Shown: positions 25,795 through 36,167, counted from the stretch's first letter. The stretch is 64,000 bases of DNA from Arthrobacter sp. ZGTC412 (GCF_002929215.1 NZ_PJII01000008.1:1-64000), one strand, 5' to 3'. Translations and numbers: made by a program. Notes: generated from the sequence alone by a model not told the origin.

Positions 25795-26844
25795 ATGGAA
25801 CTGCTGCCAACCATCTGGTTCATCGCCATAGCAGTGCTGTGGACCGGCTACCTCTTCCTTGAGGGCTTTGACCTGGGCGTCGGGATGCTGATGAAGCTGT
25901 TCGCCCGGGACAATACCGAACGCCGCGTCCTGCTCAACACCGTGGGCCCGGTGTGGGACGGCAACGAGGTGTGGCTCCTGACGGCCGCCGGAGCAACCTT
26001 TGCCGCTTTCCCGCTCTGGTACGCCTCGCTGTTCTCCGCCCTCTACCTGCCGCTGCTGGTGGTCCTGGTTGCCCTGATCTTCCGGGCCGTGGCCTTCGAA
26101 TACCGCGGCAAGGTGGACACGGACCAGTGGCGGACCCGTTGGGACTGGGCCATTGCCCTGGGGTCCTTCTTCGCGGCCTTCGGCGTGGGCGCGGCACTGG
26201 CCCTGACCACCACCGGCCTCCCGCTGAACGCCAATGGAGACCGCGAAGGCGGGCCGCTCGCCTGGTTCAGCGGCTACGCCGTGCTGGGCGGGCTGGCCGT
26301 GGTGGGGTTCTCGCTGGTGCACGCCCTCGCCTTCCTGGCGTTGAAGACCGACGGCGATGTGAGGCACCGCGCGCGCAAGTGGTTCGTCCGCCTGCTCCCC
26401 GCCCTTCTCCTGCCGATTGCCGGCTGGGCGCTCAGCATCCAGTTCCTCGAAGGCAAGCCCTGGACCTGGGCGCTGGTCCTGCTGGCGGTTGCCGCGGCAG
26501 CTGCCGCCTGGACCATGGGGCGAAAGGGAGCGGAGGGCAAGGCCTTCATTGCGCTGGGAGCCTTCCTGGCTTTGGGTACGGCATCCATCTTCGGCGCCGT
26601 GTTCCCGGTGGTGCTGCCCTCCACGCTGAATGAGGCCTTCGACCTCACCGTTTCCAATGCCTCGTCCTCGGACTACACTCTGGGCCTTATGAGTGTCGTG
26701 GCCGCTTTCGGACTGCCCCTGGTTATCGCCTACCAGGCATGGACCTACTGGGTATTCCGGAGGCGCGTCAGTGCCGCGCACATCCCGGAAGCCCACAGCT
26801 TCCTGCCGGCCATCGCCGCCAGGGCCTTCACCACCAAGGGCTGA
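25795..26844 (+). CDS. cydB: Cytochrome bd ubiquinol oxidase subunit II
   Basis: The 349-residue membrane protein begins with helix IWFIAIAVLWTGYLFLEGFDLGVG, and the hallmark WDGNEVWLLTAAGATFAAFP occurs near residue 58. FRAVAFEYRGK is conserved. It pairs with CydA to form the oxidase core in the cytoplasmic membrane. It begins 32 nt after cydA, with AGAGGAAACGAAGA before the ATG. The stop TGA at 26842-26844 is one nucleotide before the ATG of the fused cydDC gene. Confidence 0.96.
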   Translation: MELLPTIWFIAIAVLWTGYLFLEGFDLGVGMLMKLFARDNTERRVLLNTVGPVWDGNEVWLLTAAGATFAAFPLWYASLFSALYLPLLVVLVALIFRAVAFEYRGKVDTDQWRTRWDWAIALGSFFAAFGVGAALALTTTGLPLNANGDREGGPLAWFSGYAVLGGLAVVGFSLVHALAFLALKTDGDVRHRARKWFVRLLPALLLPIAGWALSIQFLEGKPWTWALVLLAVAAAAAAWTMGRKGAEGKAFIALGAFLALGTASIFGAVFPVVLPSTLNEAFDLTVSNASSSDYTLGLMSVVAAFGLPLVIAYQAWTYWVFRRRVSAAHIPEAHSFLPAIAARAFTTKG

Positions 26845-26845
26845 T

Positions 26846-29800
26846 ATGCGTCCAACATTCCCGGCCGGCCGGGCAACCCGTTCAGCAATCTACTGGCTGG
26901 GATTCCTCGCCGCCCTCAAGGCGTTGTCGCTGGTCCTGATCGGCCAGGCTGTGGCCTCGGCACTGGCCGGACTCACGGCAGGGAACCCAGCTTGGGCGGA
27001 CCAGGTGGCTGTTGGCACGGCCGGTGTGTTGCTGAGGTCGCTCACGGTCTGGGGGCAGGCAGTTGCAGCCCGCCGGGCCGCGCTCGGCATCAAGGAGGAA
27101 CTGCGCTCCGGGCTGCTGGAAAGGGCACTGCGCAACGGCGTCCGCGGCACGGGACCGGCCGACGGCGGACTGGCGGTACTGGCCACCCGTGGACTGGATG
27201 CGCTGGACAGCTACTACACCCAGTTCCTGCCCGCCCTGGTGAACTGCGCGGCCATCCCGCTCCTGGTGGGGGCGCGCATTCTCTTTGCGGACTGGGTCAG
27301 CGTAGTCGTCGTCGTCCTGACCGTTCCGCTGGTGCCGCTGTTTATGGTGCTTATCGGCCGGTACACCGAGGAGAATGTCCGCGAGGCACAGTCCTCCCTC
27401 GCCAGGCTCTCCACCCACATGCTGGAACTCGCCAAGGGATTGCCGGTCCTGGTGGGCCTGGGGCGTGCCACCGCCCAGCGGAAGGCACTCGAAGAAATTT
27501 CTGAGGAGTACCGGTCCCGCACCATGGGAACGTTGCGGACCGCTTTCCTCTCAGCACTGGCCCTCGAGCTCATCGCCACCATCTCCGTGGCCGTGGTGGC
27601 TGTTTTCATCGGTGTCCGCCTGGTGCATGGCGAGATGCCGCTGGAGGCCGGCCTGCTGGCCCTGATCCTTGCACCGGACTGCTACCTGCCGCTGCGCGAA
27701 CTGGGAACCGCCCATCACGCCAGCGACGACGGCCGGGTCGCGCTCGCCGAAACCACGGCTGTCACTGATGCGCCGGAGCCGAAGCCGCTTCCGGCAGCCC
27801 CGGCCGGCCGGCCGGGCGCGCCCATCAATGTCAGCGGTCTCACGGTGAGCTACGACGGACGGTCCCAGCCCGCCGTCGGGCTGCTCAGCTTCACCGCACC
27901 ACAGGGCAGAATCACCGCATTGGACGGGCCCAGCGGCGCCGGCAAAAGCACGGTGCTCGGGGTCCTGGCCGGAACCATAGGCCACGGGGCCGGCACCACG
28001 GTCAGCGGCACCATCCAGGGTTTGGACCGCAGCAGCATTGCGTGGGTTCCGCAGCACCCGGTCATGCTGGCAGAGACGGTGCTCGACGAGATCGTGCTCT
28101 ACCTGCGTGGCGACTCCGCCCGGGAAGCCAGTGACCACAGGCACCAGGGACTGGAAGCTGCTGCCCGGGCCTGTCTGGTCCGCGCGGCAGCAGGACACCT
28201 TGCCGGCAAGCACGCCGCGGAGCTGAGCCCGGGCGAGCTGCGCCGTGTGGCCCTTGCCCGCGGCTTGGCGAGGATCGAGGCCGGCGCCACCGTCCTGCTG
28301 CTGGATGAACCCACCGCCCACCTGGACGATGAATCGGCAGTACTGGTCGAAGACGCCATCGCGAGGCTCCGGGGACAGGTGACGGTCATCCTGGTGGCCC
28401 ATGAGGAACGCACCCGCGCCCTCGCGGAACATTTGGTTCCCGTCGGTGGACACGGCCTGACGGCCACGGCTGCACACCCTGCGGATATTCTTCAGCCACA
28501 CCTGGCGGCTGCCTCGATTGCTGGTGCCGCCGCCTCCAGCAATCCAACTACCGCCGGGAAGCCGGGGACGTCCGTCAGTGCAAAGGCTTCCGGGGGTGGC
28601 GGCGGCACGGCTGGCGTCAGCAAGCACAGCGCCGCGCGGCTGCTGTCGGCACTCCTGGCGCCCGTGAAGGGCAAGTTCGCCGCCGCAGCCCTGGTGGGCA
28701 CGCTGGCGGCGGTCTTCGCTGGCGCCCTGTCCGGATTGTCCGGGTGGCTAATCATCCGCGCCAGCGAGCAGCCCCCCATCCTGTACCTGCTGACCGCAAT
28801 TGTTGGAGTCCGGTTCTTCGGGATCGGCAGGGCTGTGCTCCGGTACTGTGAGCGCCTCCTCCTGCACGACGCCGTGTTCGCGGCACTGACCCGCCTGCGC
28901 GGCAGGCTGTGGGAGGCGTTGAGCCGGCGCGCGCTGCCGCTCCGGCGCCTGTTGCAGGGCGGCAACGTCCTCGGAACGGTGATTGACGATGTCGATACCG
29001 TCCGCGACCTCCTCCCGCGCGTTGTCCTGCCGCCGGTCACAGCACTCGCGGTTTCCGTACTGGCTTTGGTGACCACGACACTGCTGGTGCCGGCGGCGCT
29101 TCCTGCCGTGATCGCAGCCAGCGTTGCGAGCCTCCTGCTCGCCCCGGCAGTGGCCCTTTGGGGCGACCGCAGGTCCACGACAGCGGAGCAACTGCTCCGC
29201 TCCGGGGTCCTGCGCCGCGTTTCGGCGGCCCTTGACGCCCGGGCAGAATTGCATGCCAACGGCGCCGCTCCCCGCGTTCTGGAGGAGCTGCGCGCCCAGG
29301 ACCGCCAGGCCACCAAAGCTTCCCAGCGCTCGGCCTGGGCCGACGGGTTGGGCCAGGCGCTCACCACCGCAGCCTGCGGCACCGCGGCCTTGGGAGCCGC
29401 CTCGCTTGCGGGTCCAGCCGTGCTGGCGGGCCAGCTCGCCCCGGCGACGGCTGCCGTAGTGGTCCTGCTGCTCCTGGCGTTGGTTGAACCGTTCGCAGCG
29501 CTGACGACGGCGGTACGGCAGTTTTCGGCGCTGCGGACAGTCATGCAGCGCGTCGCTGCGTCCGGGGCCTTGGAGGCGAGCAAGCGGGACGGGAGCAGGC
29601 AGGATGCTTGCGGCGCGGCCGATGGTGATGGTCTCCAAACCGTTCCTGCCCGTGCGGGCGGCCTTCCCGGCGTCGAACTGGCCGGACTTTCAGCCGCCTG
29701 GCCCGGGGGTGCTCCGGTGTTTTCCGGGGTGGACGCCGTGGCGGAGCCTGGGCGGTGGCTCGCCGTCACGGGTCCCTCGGGTTCGGGGAAGTCGACCCTC

Positions 29801-30373
29801 CTGTCGGTCCTGCTCGGCTTCCTGCCGGTTGCTGCGGGGCGCATCTGCGTGACCGGCCGGGCCGCCTGGTGTCCGCAGGAAGCGCACCTTTTTGATTCGA
29901 CCATCCGCGGAAACCTGCTGCTCGGCAAGCCTTCCACCGGCGACCGGACAACCAGCAACGACGACATGCTCGCCGCGCTTGCGTCGGTGGGCCTCACCGG
30001 CCTGGTGGAGCGGCTGCCGGCGGGCCTGGACACCCGAATCGGCCCCGGCGGCGCGTTCCTCAGCGGCGGGGAACGTCAGCGCCTGGCGGTAGCCCGCACC
30101 CTCATGACCGGGGCCGAGGTGATCCTGCTGGACGAGCCGACGGCCCACCTGGACGCGGAGTCCGCCCGGGCCATGCTGGCGGTCCTGCGGCAGGGCCTGC
30201 GTGACCGGGCTGTGGTGCTCGTGACGCACAACCCGGCCGACATCCAGCCAGAGGACGCCCGCCTGGTGCTGGCCCCCTGTTCAGAGCGCAATGGTTCAGA
30301 GCACGCCGCCCCAGAGCGCGGGGAGGACCATCTTGTGGGTTCGTTTACGGGGGATCAGCCGTCCACGTCGTGA
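26846..30373 (+). CDS. cydDC: Fused CydD-CydC thiol-reductant ABC exporter
   Basis: One 1175-residue polypeptide carries two complete ABC half-transporters that are separate CydD and CydC proteins in E. coli. The CydD half has transmembrane helices at about 10-330, Walker A GPSGAGKST (about 361), signature LSPGELRRVALARG and Walker B VLLLDEPTAHLD. A Gly/Ala-rich linker leads to the CydC half, with helices at about 600-910, Walker A GPSGSGKST (about 977), LSGGERQRLAVART and VILLDEPTAHLD. The exporter sends cysteine or glutathione-type thiols to the outside, needed for assembly of cytochrome bd. The first ATG after cydB is used because upstream frame sequence overlaps cydB. The 3' end overlaps the convergent DinB gene by 19 bp. 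Confidence 0.93.
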   Translation: MRPTFPAGRATRSAIYWLGFLAALKALSLVLIGQAVASALAGLTAGNPAWADQVAVGTAGVLLRSLTVWGQAVAARRAALGIKEELRSGLLERALRNGVRGTGPADGGLAVLATRGLDALDSYYTQFLPALVNCAAIPLLVGARILFADWVSVVVVVLTVPLVPLFMVLIGRYTEENVREAQSSLARLSTHMLELAKGLPVLVGLGRATAQRKALEEISEEYRSRTMGTLRTAFLSALALELIATISVAVVAVFIGVRLVHGEMPLEAGLLALILAPDCYLPLRELGTAHHASDDGRVALAETTAVTDAPEPKPLPAAPAGRPGAPINVSGLTVSYDGRSQPAVGLLSFTAPQGRITALDGPSGAGKSTVLGVLAGTIGHGAGTTVSGTIQGLDRSSIAWVPQHPVMLAETVLDEIVLYLRGDSAREASDHRHQGLEAAARACLVRAAAGHLAGKHAAELSPGELRRVALARGLARIEAGATVLLLDEPTAHLDDESAVLVEDAIARLRGQVTVILVAHEERTRALAEHLVPVGGHGLTATAAHPADILQPHLAAASIAGAAASSNPTTAGKPGTSVSAKASGGGGGTAGVSKHSAARLLSALLAPVKGKFAAAALVGTLAAVFAGALSGLSGWLIIRASEQPPILYLLTAIVGVRFFGIGRAVLRYCERLLLHDAVFAALTRLRGRLWEALSRRALPLRRLLQGGNVLGTVIDDVDTVRDLLPRVVLPPVTALAVSVLALVTTTLLVPAALPAVIAASVASLLLAPAVALWGDRRSTTAEQLLRSGVLRRVSAALDARAELHANGAAPRVLEELRAQDRQATKASQRSAWADGLGQALTTAACGTAALGAASLAGPAVLAGQLAPATAAVVVLLLLALVEPFAALTTAVRQFSALRTVMQRVAASGALEASKRDGSRQDACGAADGDGLQTVPARAGGLPGVELAGLSAAWPGGAPVFSGVDAVAEPGRWLAVTGPSGSGKSTLLSVLLGFLPVAAGRICVTGRAAWCPQEAHLFDSTIRGNLLLGKPSTGDRTTSNDDMLAALASVGLTGLVERLPAGLDTRIGPGGAFLSGGERQRLAVARTLMTGAEVILLDEPTAHLDAESARAMLAVLRQGLRDRAVVLVTHNPADIQPEDARLVLAPCSERNGSEHAAPERGEDHLVGSFTGDQPSTS

Positions 30374-30873
30374 AGGTGATGGGTCACGTCGTGCAGGAAG
30401 TACTGGGATAGCGTCAGTACGGTAAATTCTGAGCCGTTGCTGCGCAGCCCCCTGCGTCCCCATTCCGATTCGCGGACGGCGGCAAAGGACTCCGCCGCCT
30501 GCTTCCCTTCAGCCGTCAGTTCGGCGCTGACCACCGCGGTGTCCGCATTGGCGTAGTCCTTGTCCACGGCGGTCTGATCCTGGTCCCAGTTGTCGAACCG
30601 GGCTTCGTCTGAATCCAGCATGAGGTTCAGCCGCTGGTCGAAGAGGCTGAACACATCCCGGACGTGGCAGGCGTACTCGAGGGCGGACCAGGTGTGCTCG
30701 TCCGGGCGCTCGGCCGCGTTGGGCCGCCGGAGCACTGCGCGCCAGCGGGGGAGCATGCTGCCGATACTGCCGGGGACTGTTGACGGCGTCACGGTGGAGG
30801 CGTCGAAGGAGCACTCCGGGCATGGACGGGTCAGAACCCAGGTCCAGTCCTTTTCATCAGGAACGATAGGCAT
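30355..30873 (-). CDS. DinB/YfiT-like four-helix protein
   Basis: The 172-residue protein begins VPDEKDWTWVLTRPCPECSFD, followed by EHTWSALEYACHVRDVFSLFDQRL and a C-terminal FLHDVTHHLHDV. The histidines of these two segments form the three-His metal site of the DinB superfamily, whose members include mycothiol-dependent transferases in actinobacteria. The exact substrate is unknown. It starts 9 nt after the parC stop and is probably co-transcribed with it. Its 3' end runs 19 bp into cydDC on the opposite strand. Confidence 0.85.
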   Translation of the reverse strand: MPIVPDEKDWTWVLTRPCPECSFDASTVTPSTVPGSIGSMLPRWRAVLRRPNAAERPDEHTWSALEYACHVRDVFSLFDQRLNLMLDSDEARFDNWDQDQTAVDKDYANADTAVVSAELTAEGKQAAESFAAVRESEWGRRGLRSNGSEFTVLTLSQYFLHDVTHHLHDVDG

Positions 30874-30882
30874 GGAAGCAGT

Positions 30883-33393
30883 CTAAGCGGGATCGGGCCA
30901 CGCCATGGCAGCGCCCACCACTTCGACCGGCTGGGACAGCGGGACACCCGAACCGTCACGCCGGCCGTGCTCCTGGGGGAGGGACCGCGCCACCCCGGCC
31001 GCAGATGACGCCTTCGCCGGACCGTGGCCGGCCCATGCCAGCAGCAGGGTGTCTTCGCCCTTCAGGAACCGGTGTGCCCTGACTCCCGCCGTTGCGCGTC
31101 CCTTCGCCGGGTACTCGGAGAACGCCGTCACCTTGGCGGTACCCGGCGCCGTGCCGGGCAGGGCGCCGGTGGTGCCGGCGATGGTCACCACCACTGCGGC
31201 CTCATCCTTGGGCTGGACGGCACCGAAGAACAGCACGCGGTCACCGGCAGCAAGCTTGATCCCTGCCATGCCGCCGGCAGTGCGCCCCTGCGGACGCACC
31301 ACGGCAGCGCTGAACTTCAGCAGCTGGGCCTGGCTGGTGAGGAACACCAGTTCGGCATCGTCCTCTCCCGCGGGTGCAACGCCTACTACAAAGTCCTTGT
31401 CCTTGAGTGCGATGACTTCCCAGTCCTCGCGGTTCAGGGGGTAGTCCGGCTGGACCCGCTTCACCACTCCCTGGGCAGTGCCGATGGCCAGCACCTCGTC
31501 GAGCGGAGCGAACGCCACCAGGGTTTCCCCCTTCAGCAGGGTGATGAAGTCCTTGGCCGGAACGCCGCCGGCAAGGTTTGGCAGGCCCGAGACCGGCGGC
31601 AGGACCGGCATGTCCATCACCTGCAGGCGGAGCATGCGCCCCTGGGAGGTGACAGCGGCAATCTCGCCCCTCGCGGACGTCTTGACCACGGAGGTGTAGA
31701 CGTCATGCTTGGTCCTCGGCCCCGCCTCTGCGAGCGGTTCACGGTTGCTGGTCCGTGCTATCTGGCCTGATGTGGTGAGGATGGCCCAGCAGGGGTCGTC
31801 GGCGATTTCGAGAGCCAGCGGGGCAGCCTTGCCCTTCTTCCCGGCAGTCAAGGCGAGGTCGGCGGCGACGGTGGGGGACACGGCCTCGGATTCGAGCAAT
31901 ACGGTCCGCCGCGGGGTGCCGTGCTCATCGGCGATCGCGCCCAGTTCGTCGGACACCAGGGTGCGCAGCCGTTCCTCGGAGCCGAGGATGGCCTCCAGCT
32001 CCGCGATTTCGCGGCGGAGCTCGTCCTGTTCCTTCTCCAGCTCAATCCGCGAGTACTTGGTCAGCTGGCGGAGCCGCAGCTCCAGGATGTAGTTCGCCTG
32101 GATTTCGGTGAGGTCGTAGATGGACATCAGCCGTGCGCGGGCGGCGGCGGCCTCGTCGGAGGACCGGATGATCTGGATGACCTCGTCGATGTCCACGATG
32201 GCGATGAGGAGGCCCTCCACCAGGTGCAGGCGTTCCTTTTTCTTACCGAGCCGGAACACGGTGCGGCGGCGCACCACGTCGATCCGGTGGTTCACGTACA
32301 CGGTCAGCAGCTGCACCAGGCCCAGTGTCTGCGGCTGGCCGTCCACCAGGGTGACGTTATTGATGCCGAAGGAGTCCTTCATCGGCGAGTAGCGGTAGAG
32401 CTGCTGGAGCACCGCGGTGGGGTTAAAGCCGTTCTTCAATTCGATGACCAGGCGCAGGCCGTGCTTCCGGTCGGTCAGGTCCACGATGTCGCTGATGCCC
32501 GTCAACTTCTTGGCGTTGACGGCGTCCTTGATTTTCTCGATGACCTTTTCCGGGCCCACCATGTAGGGGAGCTCGGTGACCACCAGGCCGGTCCGGCGCG
32601 CGGAAAGCTGTTCGACCTCCACCTTGGCCCGCGTCTTGAAGGACCCGCGCCCGGTGGCATAGGCATCACGGATGCCGTCCAGCCCTACAATCCGGCCGCC
32701 GCTGGGCAGGTCCGGACCCGGAACGAAGCGCATGATGTCATCCAGCGTTGCATCCGGGTTGGCGATCAGGTGCCGCGCGGCGGAAATGACCTCCACCAGG
32801 TTGTGCGGGGCCATATTGGTGGCCATGCCGACGGCGATGCCCGTGGCCCCGTTGACCAGCAGGTTGGGGAACGCCGCCGGCAGGACGTCCGGCTGGGTCA
32901 GCTGGTTGTCGTAGTTGGGGACAAAGTCCACCACGTCTTCATCGAGGTGGTTGGTAAGGGTGAGGGCAGCAGCCGCGAGGCGCGCCTCGGTGTACCGCGG
33001 GGCTGCAGGGCCGTCGTCGAGCGAGCCGAAGTTTCCGTGCCCGTCAATAAGCGGCAGCCGCAGCGAAAAGTCCTGGGCCATGCGCACCATGGCGTCATAG
33101 ATGGCGGTGTCGCCGTGGGGGTGCAGCTTGCCCATCACCTCTCCCACCACACGGGCGCTTTTGACGTGGCCGCGGTCCGGCCGCAGACCCATGTCGCTCA
33201 TCATGTAGAGGATGCGCCGCTGCACGGGCTTGAGGCCGTCCCTGGCATCCGGAAGCGCGCGGGAGTAGATCACCGAGTACGCGTACTCCAGGAAGGAGCC
33301 TTCCATTTCGGAGGTGACATCGATGTCCACGATGTTCTCCGTGTAGGGGGAGCTGTCATCCACAGCGGGGGCGGAACTTTGGCGGCGGGCCAT
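30883..33393 (-). CDS. parC: DNA topoisomerase IV-type subunit A (type IIA, breakage-reunion subunit)
   Basis: The protein has 836 residues from the ATG at 33391-33393 (MARRQSSAP). The winged-helix domain has [16 protein letters not shown] and the quinolone-determining stretch [10 protein letters not shown] (91-100; Thr at the GyrA S83-equivalent position). The DNA-linking tyrosine is Y134 in APRYTEARL. The coiled coil includes [11 protein letters not shown]-type heptads, and the C-terminal half has beta-pinwheel repeats. It works with the ParE encoded at 20307-22415, which is unusually separated by the cyd island and on the opposite strand. It is divergent from the GNAT fusion gene. Confidence 0.93.
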   Translation of the reverse strand: MARRQSSAPAVDDSSPYTENIVDIDVTSEMEGSFLEYAYSVIYSRALPDARDGLKPVQRRILYMMSDMGLRPDRGHVKSARVVGEVMGKLHPHGDTAIYDAMVRMAQDFSLRLPLIDGHGNFGSLDDGPAAPRYTEARLAAAALTLTNHLDEDVVDFVPNYDNQLTQPDVLPAAFPNLLVNGATGIAVGMATNMAPHNLVEVISAARHLIANPDATLDDIMRFVPGPDLPSGGRIVGLDGIRDAYATGRGSFKTRAKVEVEQLSARRTGLVVTELPYMVGPEKVIEKIKDAVNAKKLTGISDIVDLTDRKHGLRLVIELKNGFNPTAVLQQLYRYSPMKDSFGINNVTLVDGQPQTLGLVQLLTVYVNHRIDVVRRRTVFRLGKKKERLHLVEGLLIAIVDIDEVIQIIRSSDEAAAARARLMSIYDLTEIQANYILELRLRQLTKYSRIELEKEQDELRREIAELEAILGSEERLRTLVSDELGAIADEHGTPRRTVLLESEAVSPTVAADLALTAGKKGKAAPLALEIADDPCWAILTTSGQIARTSNREPLAEAGPRTKHDVYTSVVKTSARGEIAAVTSQGRMLRLQVMDMPVLPPVSGLPNLAGGVPAKDFITLLKGETLVAFAPLDEVLAIGTAQGVVKRVQPDYPLNREDWEVIALKDKDFVVGVAPAGEDDAELVFLTSQAQLLKFSAAVVRPQGRTAGGMAGIKLAAGDRVLFFGAVQPKDEAAVVVTIAGTTGALPGTAPGTAKVTAFSEYPAKGRATAGVRAHRFLKGEDTLLLAWAGHGPAKASSAAGVARSLPQEHGRRDGSGVPLSQPVEVVGAAMAWPDPA

Positions 33394-33482
33394 GGGGGTT
33401 GGTAAATCCTTCTGGGTACTGTGCAATCGGTTTATTGTGCGCGAGCTGCGGTGCTGCGGAAGTTTTTGGCTAGGCTAAGCCT

Positions 33483-36167
33483 ATGGTGGATCAGCCCGGG
33501 GACGGCGAATATCCGGAACATTGGGAAGCCGATGTCGTACTGCGCGACGGCGGAACAGCGCACTTGAGGCCGATCCATCCCTCTGACGCGGACGCTGTCC
33601 AGGCCTTCCACATCGGGCAGTCGCAGGATTCGATTTACATGCGCTTCTTCGCGTTCAAGGCCAGGCTGTCCAGCAAGGAGCTCAAGCGCTTCACCGAAGT
33701 GGACTACAAGGACCGGGTGGCCTTCGTCATCACCATCCGCGGCGAAATCGTGGGCATCGGCCGTTACGACCGGCTCAATGATCCCACGGAAGCGGAAGTG
33801 GCATTCAACATTGCCGACTCCCACCAAGGCAGGGGCATCGGCTCCATCCTGCTGGAGCACCTCGCGGCAGCTGCCCACGAAAACGGGATCCGTCGCTTCA
33901 GCGCCGAGGTGCTTCCGGAAAACCGGAAAATGCTGACGGTCTTTTCCGAGGCGGGCTATGACGTCCGGCGGCATTTTGACGACGGCGTCATCAGCCTCGA
34001 GTTCAACATCGATCCCACGGAGAAATCCCGTGCCGTGATGGAGTCCCGGGAACACCGCGCGGAGGCGAGGAGTGTGCGGGACCTGCTGACGCCGTCGTCC
34101 ATTGCCGTGATCGGTGCCAGCCGCAAATGGGGGACCGTTGGCTACCAGTTGCTGGAGCACATTATTGAAGGCGGCTTCCGCGGCCCCATCTACGCCATCA
34201 ACCCTGAAGCGCTGGAGCTTGCCGGCATGCTGTCCTTCGGCAAGCTGTCCGAGGTCCCGGATCCCGTCCAGCTCGCCGTCGTCGCCGTCCCCTACGAAGA
34301 AGTCCCCGCCGTGGTGGCGGACTGCGCCGCAGCCGGCGTCAGGGGGCTGGTGGTCGCATCGGCTGGCTTCGCGGACGACGGCGAACGCGGCCTGCTGCGC
34401 CAGAGGGACCTCGTGCGTCAGGCCCGGGCAAGCGGCATGCGCGTCATAGGGCCGGCATCCCTGGGGGTCGTGAACACCAACCCCGAGGTGTCGCTGAATG
34501 CTTCAATGGCGCCCACCCTGCCGCTGCGGGGGGAACTGGGCCTGTTCAGCCAGTCCGCTGCCATCGGCGTTTCCCTTTACGCTGCCTCGAACCGGCGCCG
34601 GCTCGGCCTGTCCACCTTCCTGTCGGCCGGCAACCGGGCCGACGTCTCGGGCAACGACATGATGCAGTACTGGGAGGACGATCCCGAGACAACCGCCGTA
34701 GGCCTTTACCTTGAATCCATCGGCAACCCGCGGAAGTTCTCCCGCCTGGCCCGCCGGCTCGCCCGCACCAAACCGGTGATCGTCGCCAAGTCCGACGCCA
34801 TGGGGCTGCGGCTGCCGCCCGGGCACGCGGTCCGGACCACCCAGGCGCCCGCCGGGGCGCTGGACGCGATGTTGCGGCAGTCCGGCGTCATCCGGGTGGA
34901 AACCATCGAACAGCTGGTGGACGTCGCCCAGGTGGTTTCCGGCCAGCCGCTGCCGGCCGGCCCGGGGCTTGCCATCTTCAGCAACTCCCAGGCGCTGGGC
35001 AAGGTGGTGGCGGACAGCGCTTCGTCCCAGGGACTCGCCGTCGAGCAGCTGGTCACTGGCGTGGACCTCGACGCCGGACAGTCAATCGCCCTTCCCGCCC
35101 TGCGGGCAAGCCTGCTCAAAACACTCGAGTCCGACGCCATCCATTCGGCTGTCGCGGCGCTGCTTCCCGCACGCGGGCTGACGGTGGACAGCATCGCGGA
35201 AGTACTGGCCGAATGTTCGGCAACCGCCGGCAAACCTGTGGTGGCCGCCTTCACCGGCATCCTGGACCCTTCCATTTCCGTGGAGGGAATGCTGGGCTCT
35301 TCGGAACGCGCCGTTCCCTGCTTCTCGAATCCAGGCGCCGCTGTAGCTGCGCTCGCAGCGGTGGTCCGGTACTCCGAATGGGCGTCCCGCGACCAGGGGC
35401 ACTTCGTCGAACCCGAAGGCTGCAACCCCGAGCTGGCACGGGCGGAACTTGAAGCCCTGCTCCAGGATGTCAAAGGCGAACAGCTGAAGAAGCTGGACCC
35501 GGCCGCTGCAGCGGCTTTGCTCGGCCACTACGGGATCAAGGTGCTGCCTTCCGTGGGCTTTGATAATCCAGACCAGGCAGTTGACGCCGCCGATGCCCTG
35601 GGCTGGCCCGTGGTGCTGAAGACCACCGACCCCGCCCTGCGGCACCGGCTGGACCTCGGCGGAGTGCGGCTGGACATCCAGGATGCCGAATCGCTCCGCC
35701 TGAACGTGCTGCAGATGCGGCGCGTGCTCTCGAACTACGGCGACCCCGCGCTGGAAGTGCAGAGCATGGCCCCGGTGGGCCAGGCCTGCACTTTCCGGGC
35801 CATCGAGGACCCGCTGCTGGGGCCGGTCATCTCCTTCGGGCTCGCCGGGGACGCCGTGAACCTGTTGGATGACTGGGCGCACCGGGTGCCGCCGCTGTCC
35901 GCGGCGGACGTGGACGATTTCATCCGGGGGCCGCGGGCGGCGCAAAAGCTGTTTGGTTACCAGGGCCTGCCCGCGGTGGACGTTAAGGCCCTGGAGGATC
36001 TGGCCGGCCGCCTCGCCTGGCTCAAGGACAACCACCCCGAGATCGCCCTGGTGGAGCTCAACCCGGTCCTTTGCGGCACCTCGGGAGCCACCACCCTTGC
36101 CGCGGATGTCCGAATCGGAAACGCCGCCAAGCGGACGGACAGCGCGCGCAGGGCCATGCTGGGCTGA
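33483..36167 (+). CDS. GNAT acetyltransferase fused to NDP-forming acyl-CoA synthetase domain (Pat-like)
   Basis: The protein has 894 residues. Residues about 18-190 form a GNAT domain, with the acetyl-CoA loop SHQGRGIG at 113-120. A CoA-binding domain follows (SSIAVIGASRKWGTVGYQLL, about 203), then a succinyl-CoA-synthetase-like domain, and a C-terminal ATP-grasp domain (LDPAAAAALLGHYGIKVLPS, about 665). The loop that in active synthetases carries the phosphorylated histidine (SHTGALAG type) reads RTTQAPAG, so ligase activity is probably lost and the domain may be regulatory, as in protein lysine acetyltransferases of the Pat type. The ATG at 33483 lies directly behind a TAGGCT-A-AGCCTA dyad. 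Confidence 0.88.
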   Translation: MVDQPGDGEYPEHWEADVVLRDGGTAHLRPIHPSDADAVQAFHIGQSQDSIYMRFFAFKARLSSKELKRFTEVDYKDRVAFVITIRGEIVGIGRYDRLNDPTEAEVAFNIADSHQGRGIGSILLEHLAAAAHENGIRRFSAEVLPENRKMLTVFSEAGYDVRRHFDDGVISLEFNIDPTEKSRAVMESREHRAEARSVRDLLTPSSIAVIGASRKWGTVGYQLLEHIIEGGFRGPIYAINPEALELAGMLSFGKLSEVPDPVQLAVVAVPYEEVPAVVADCAAAGVRGLVVASAGFADDGERGLLRQRDLVRQARASGMRVIGPASLGVVNTNPEVSLNASMAPTLPLRGELGLFSQSAAIGVSLYAASNRRRLGLSTFLSAGNRADVSGNDMMQYWEDDPETTAVGLYLESIGNPRKFSRLARRLARTKPVIVAKSDAMGLRLPPGHAVRTTQAPAGALDAMLRQSGVIRVETIEQLVDVAQVVSGQPLPAGPGLAIFSNSQALGKVVADSASSQGLAVEQLVTGVDLDAGQSIALPALRASLLKTLESDAIHSAVAALLPARGLTVDSIAEVLAECSATAGKPVVAAFTGILDPSISVEGMLGSSERAVPCFSNPGAAVAALAAVVRYSEWASRDQGHFVEPEGCNPELARAELEALLQDVKGEQLKKLDPAAAAALLGHYGIKVLPSVGFDNPDQAVDAADALGWPVVLKTTDPALRHRLDLGGVRLDIQDAESLRLNVLQMRRVLSNYGDPALEVQSMAPVGQACTFRAIEDPLLGPVISFGLAGDAVNLLDDWAHRVPPLSAADVDDFIRGPRAAQKLFGYQGLPAVDVKALEDLAGRLAWLKDNHPEIALVELNPVLCGTSGATTLAADVRIGNAAKRTDSARRAMLG

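Noticed and set aside
31921-33405. A long open frame on the + strand opposite parC
   Set aside because: The parC reading has all type IIA topoisomerase motifs; the opposite frame has none and no Shine-Dalgarno sequence.
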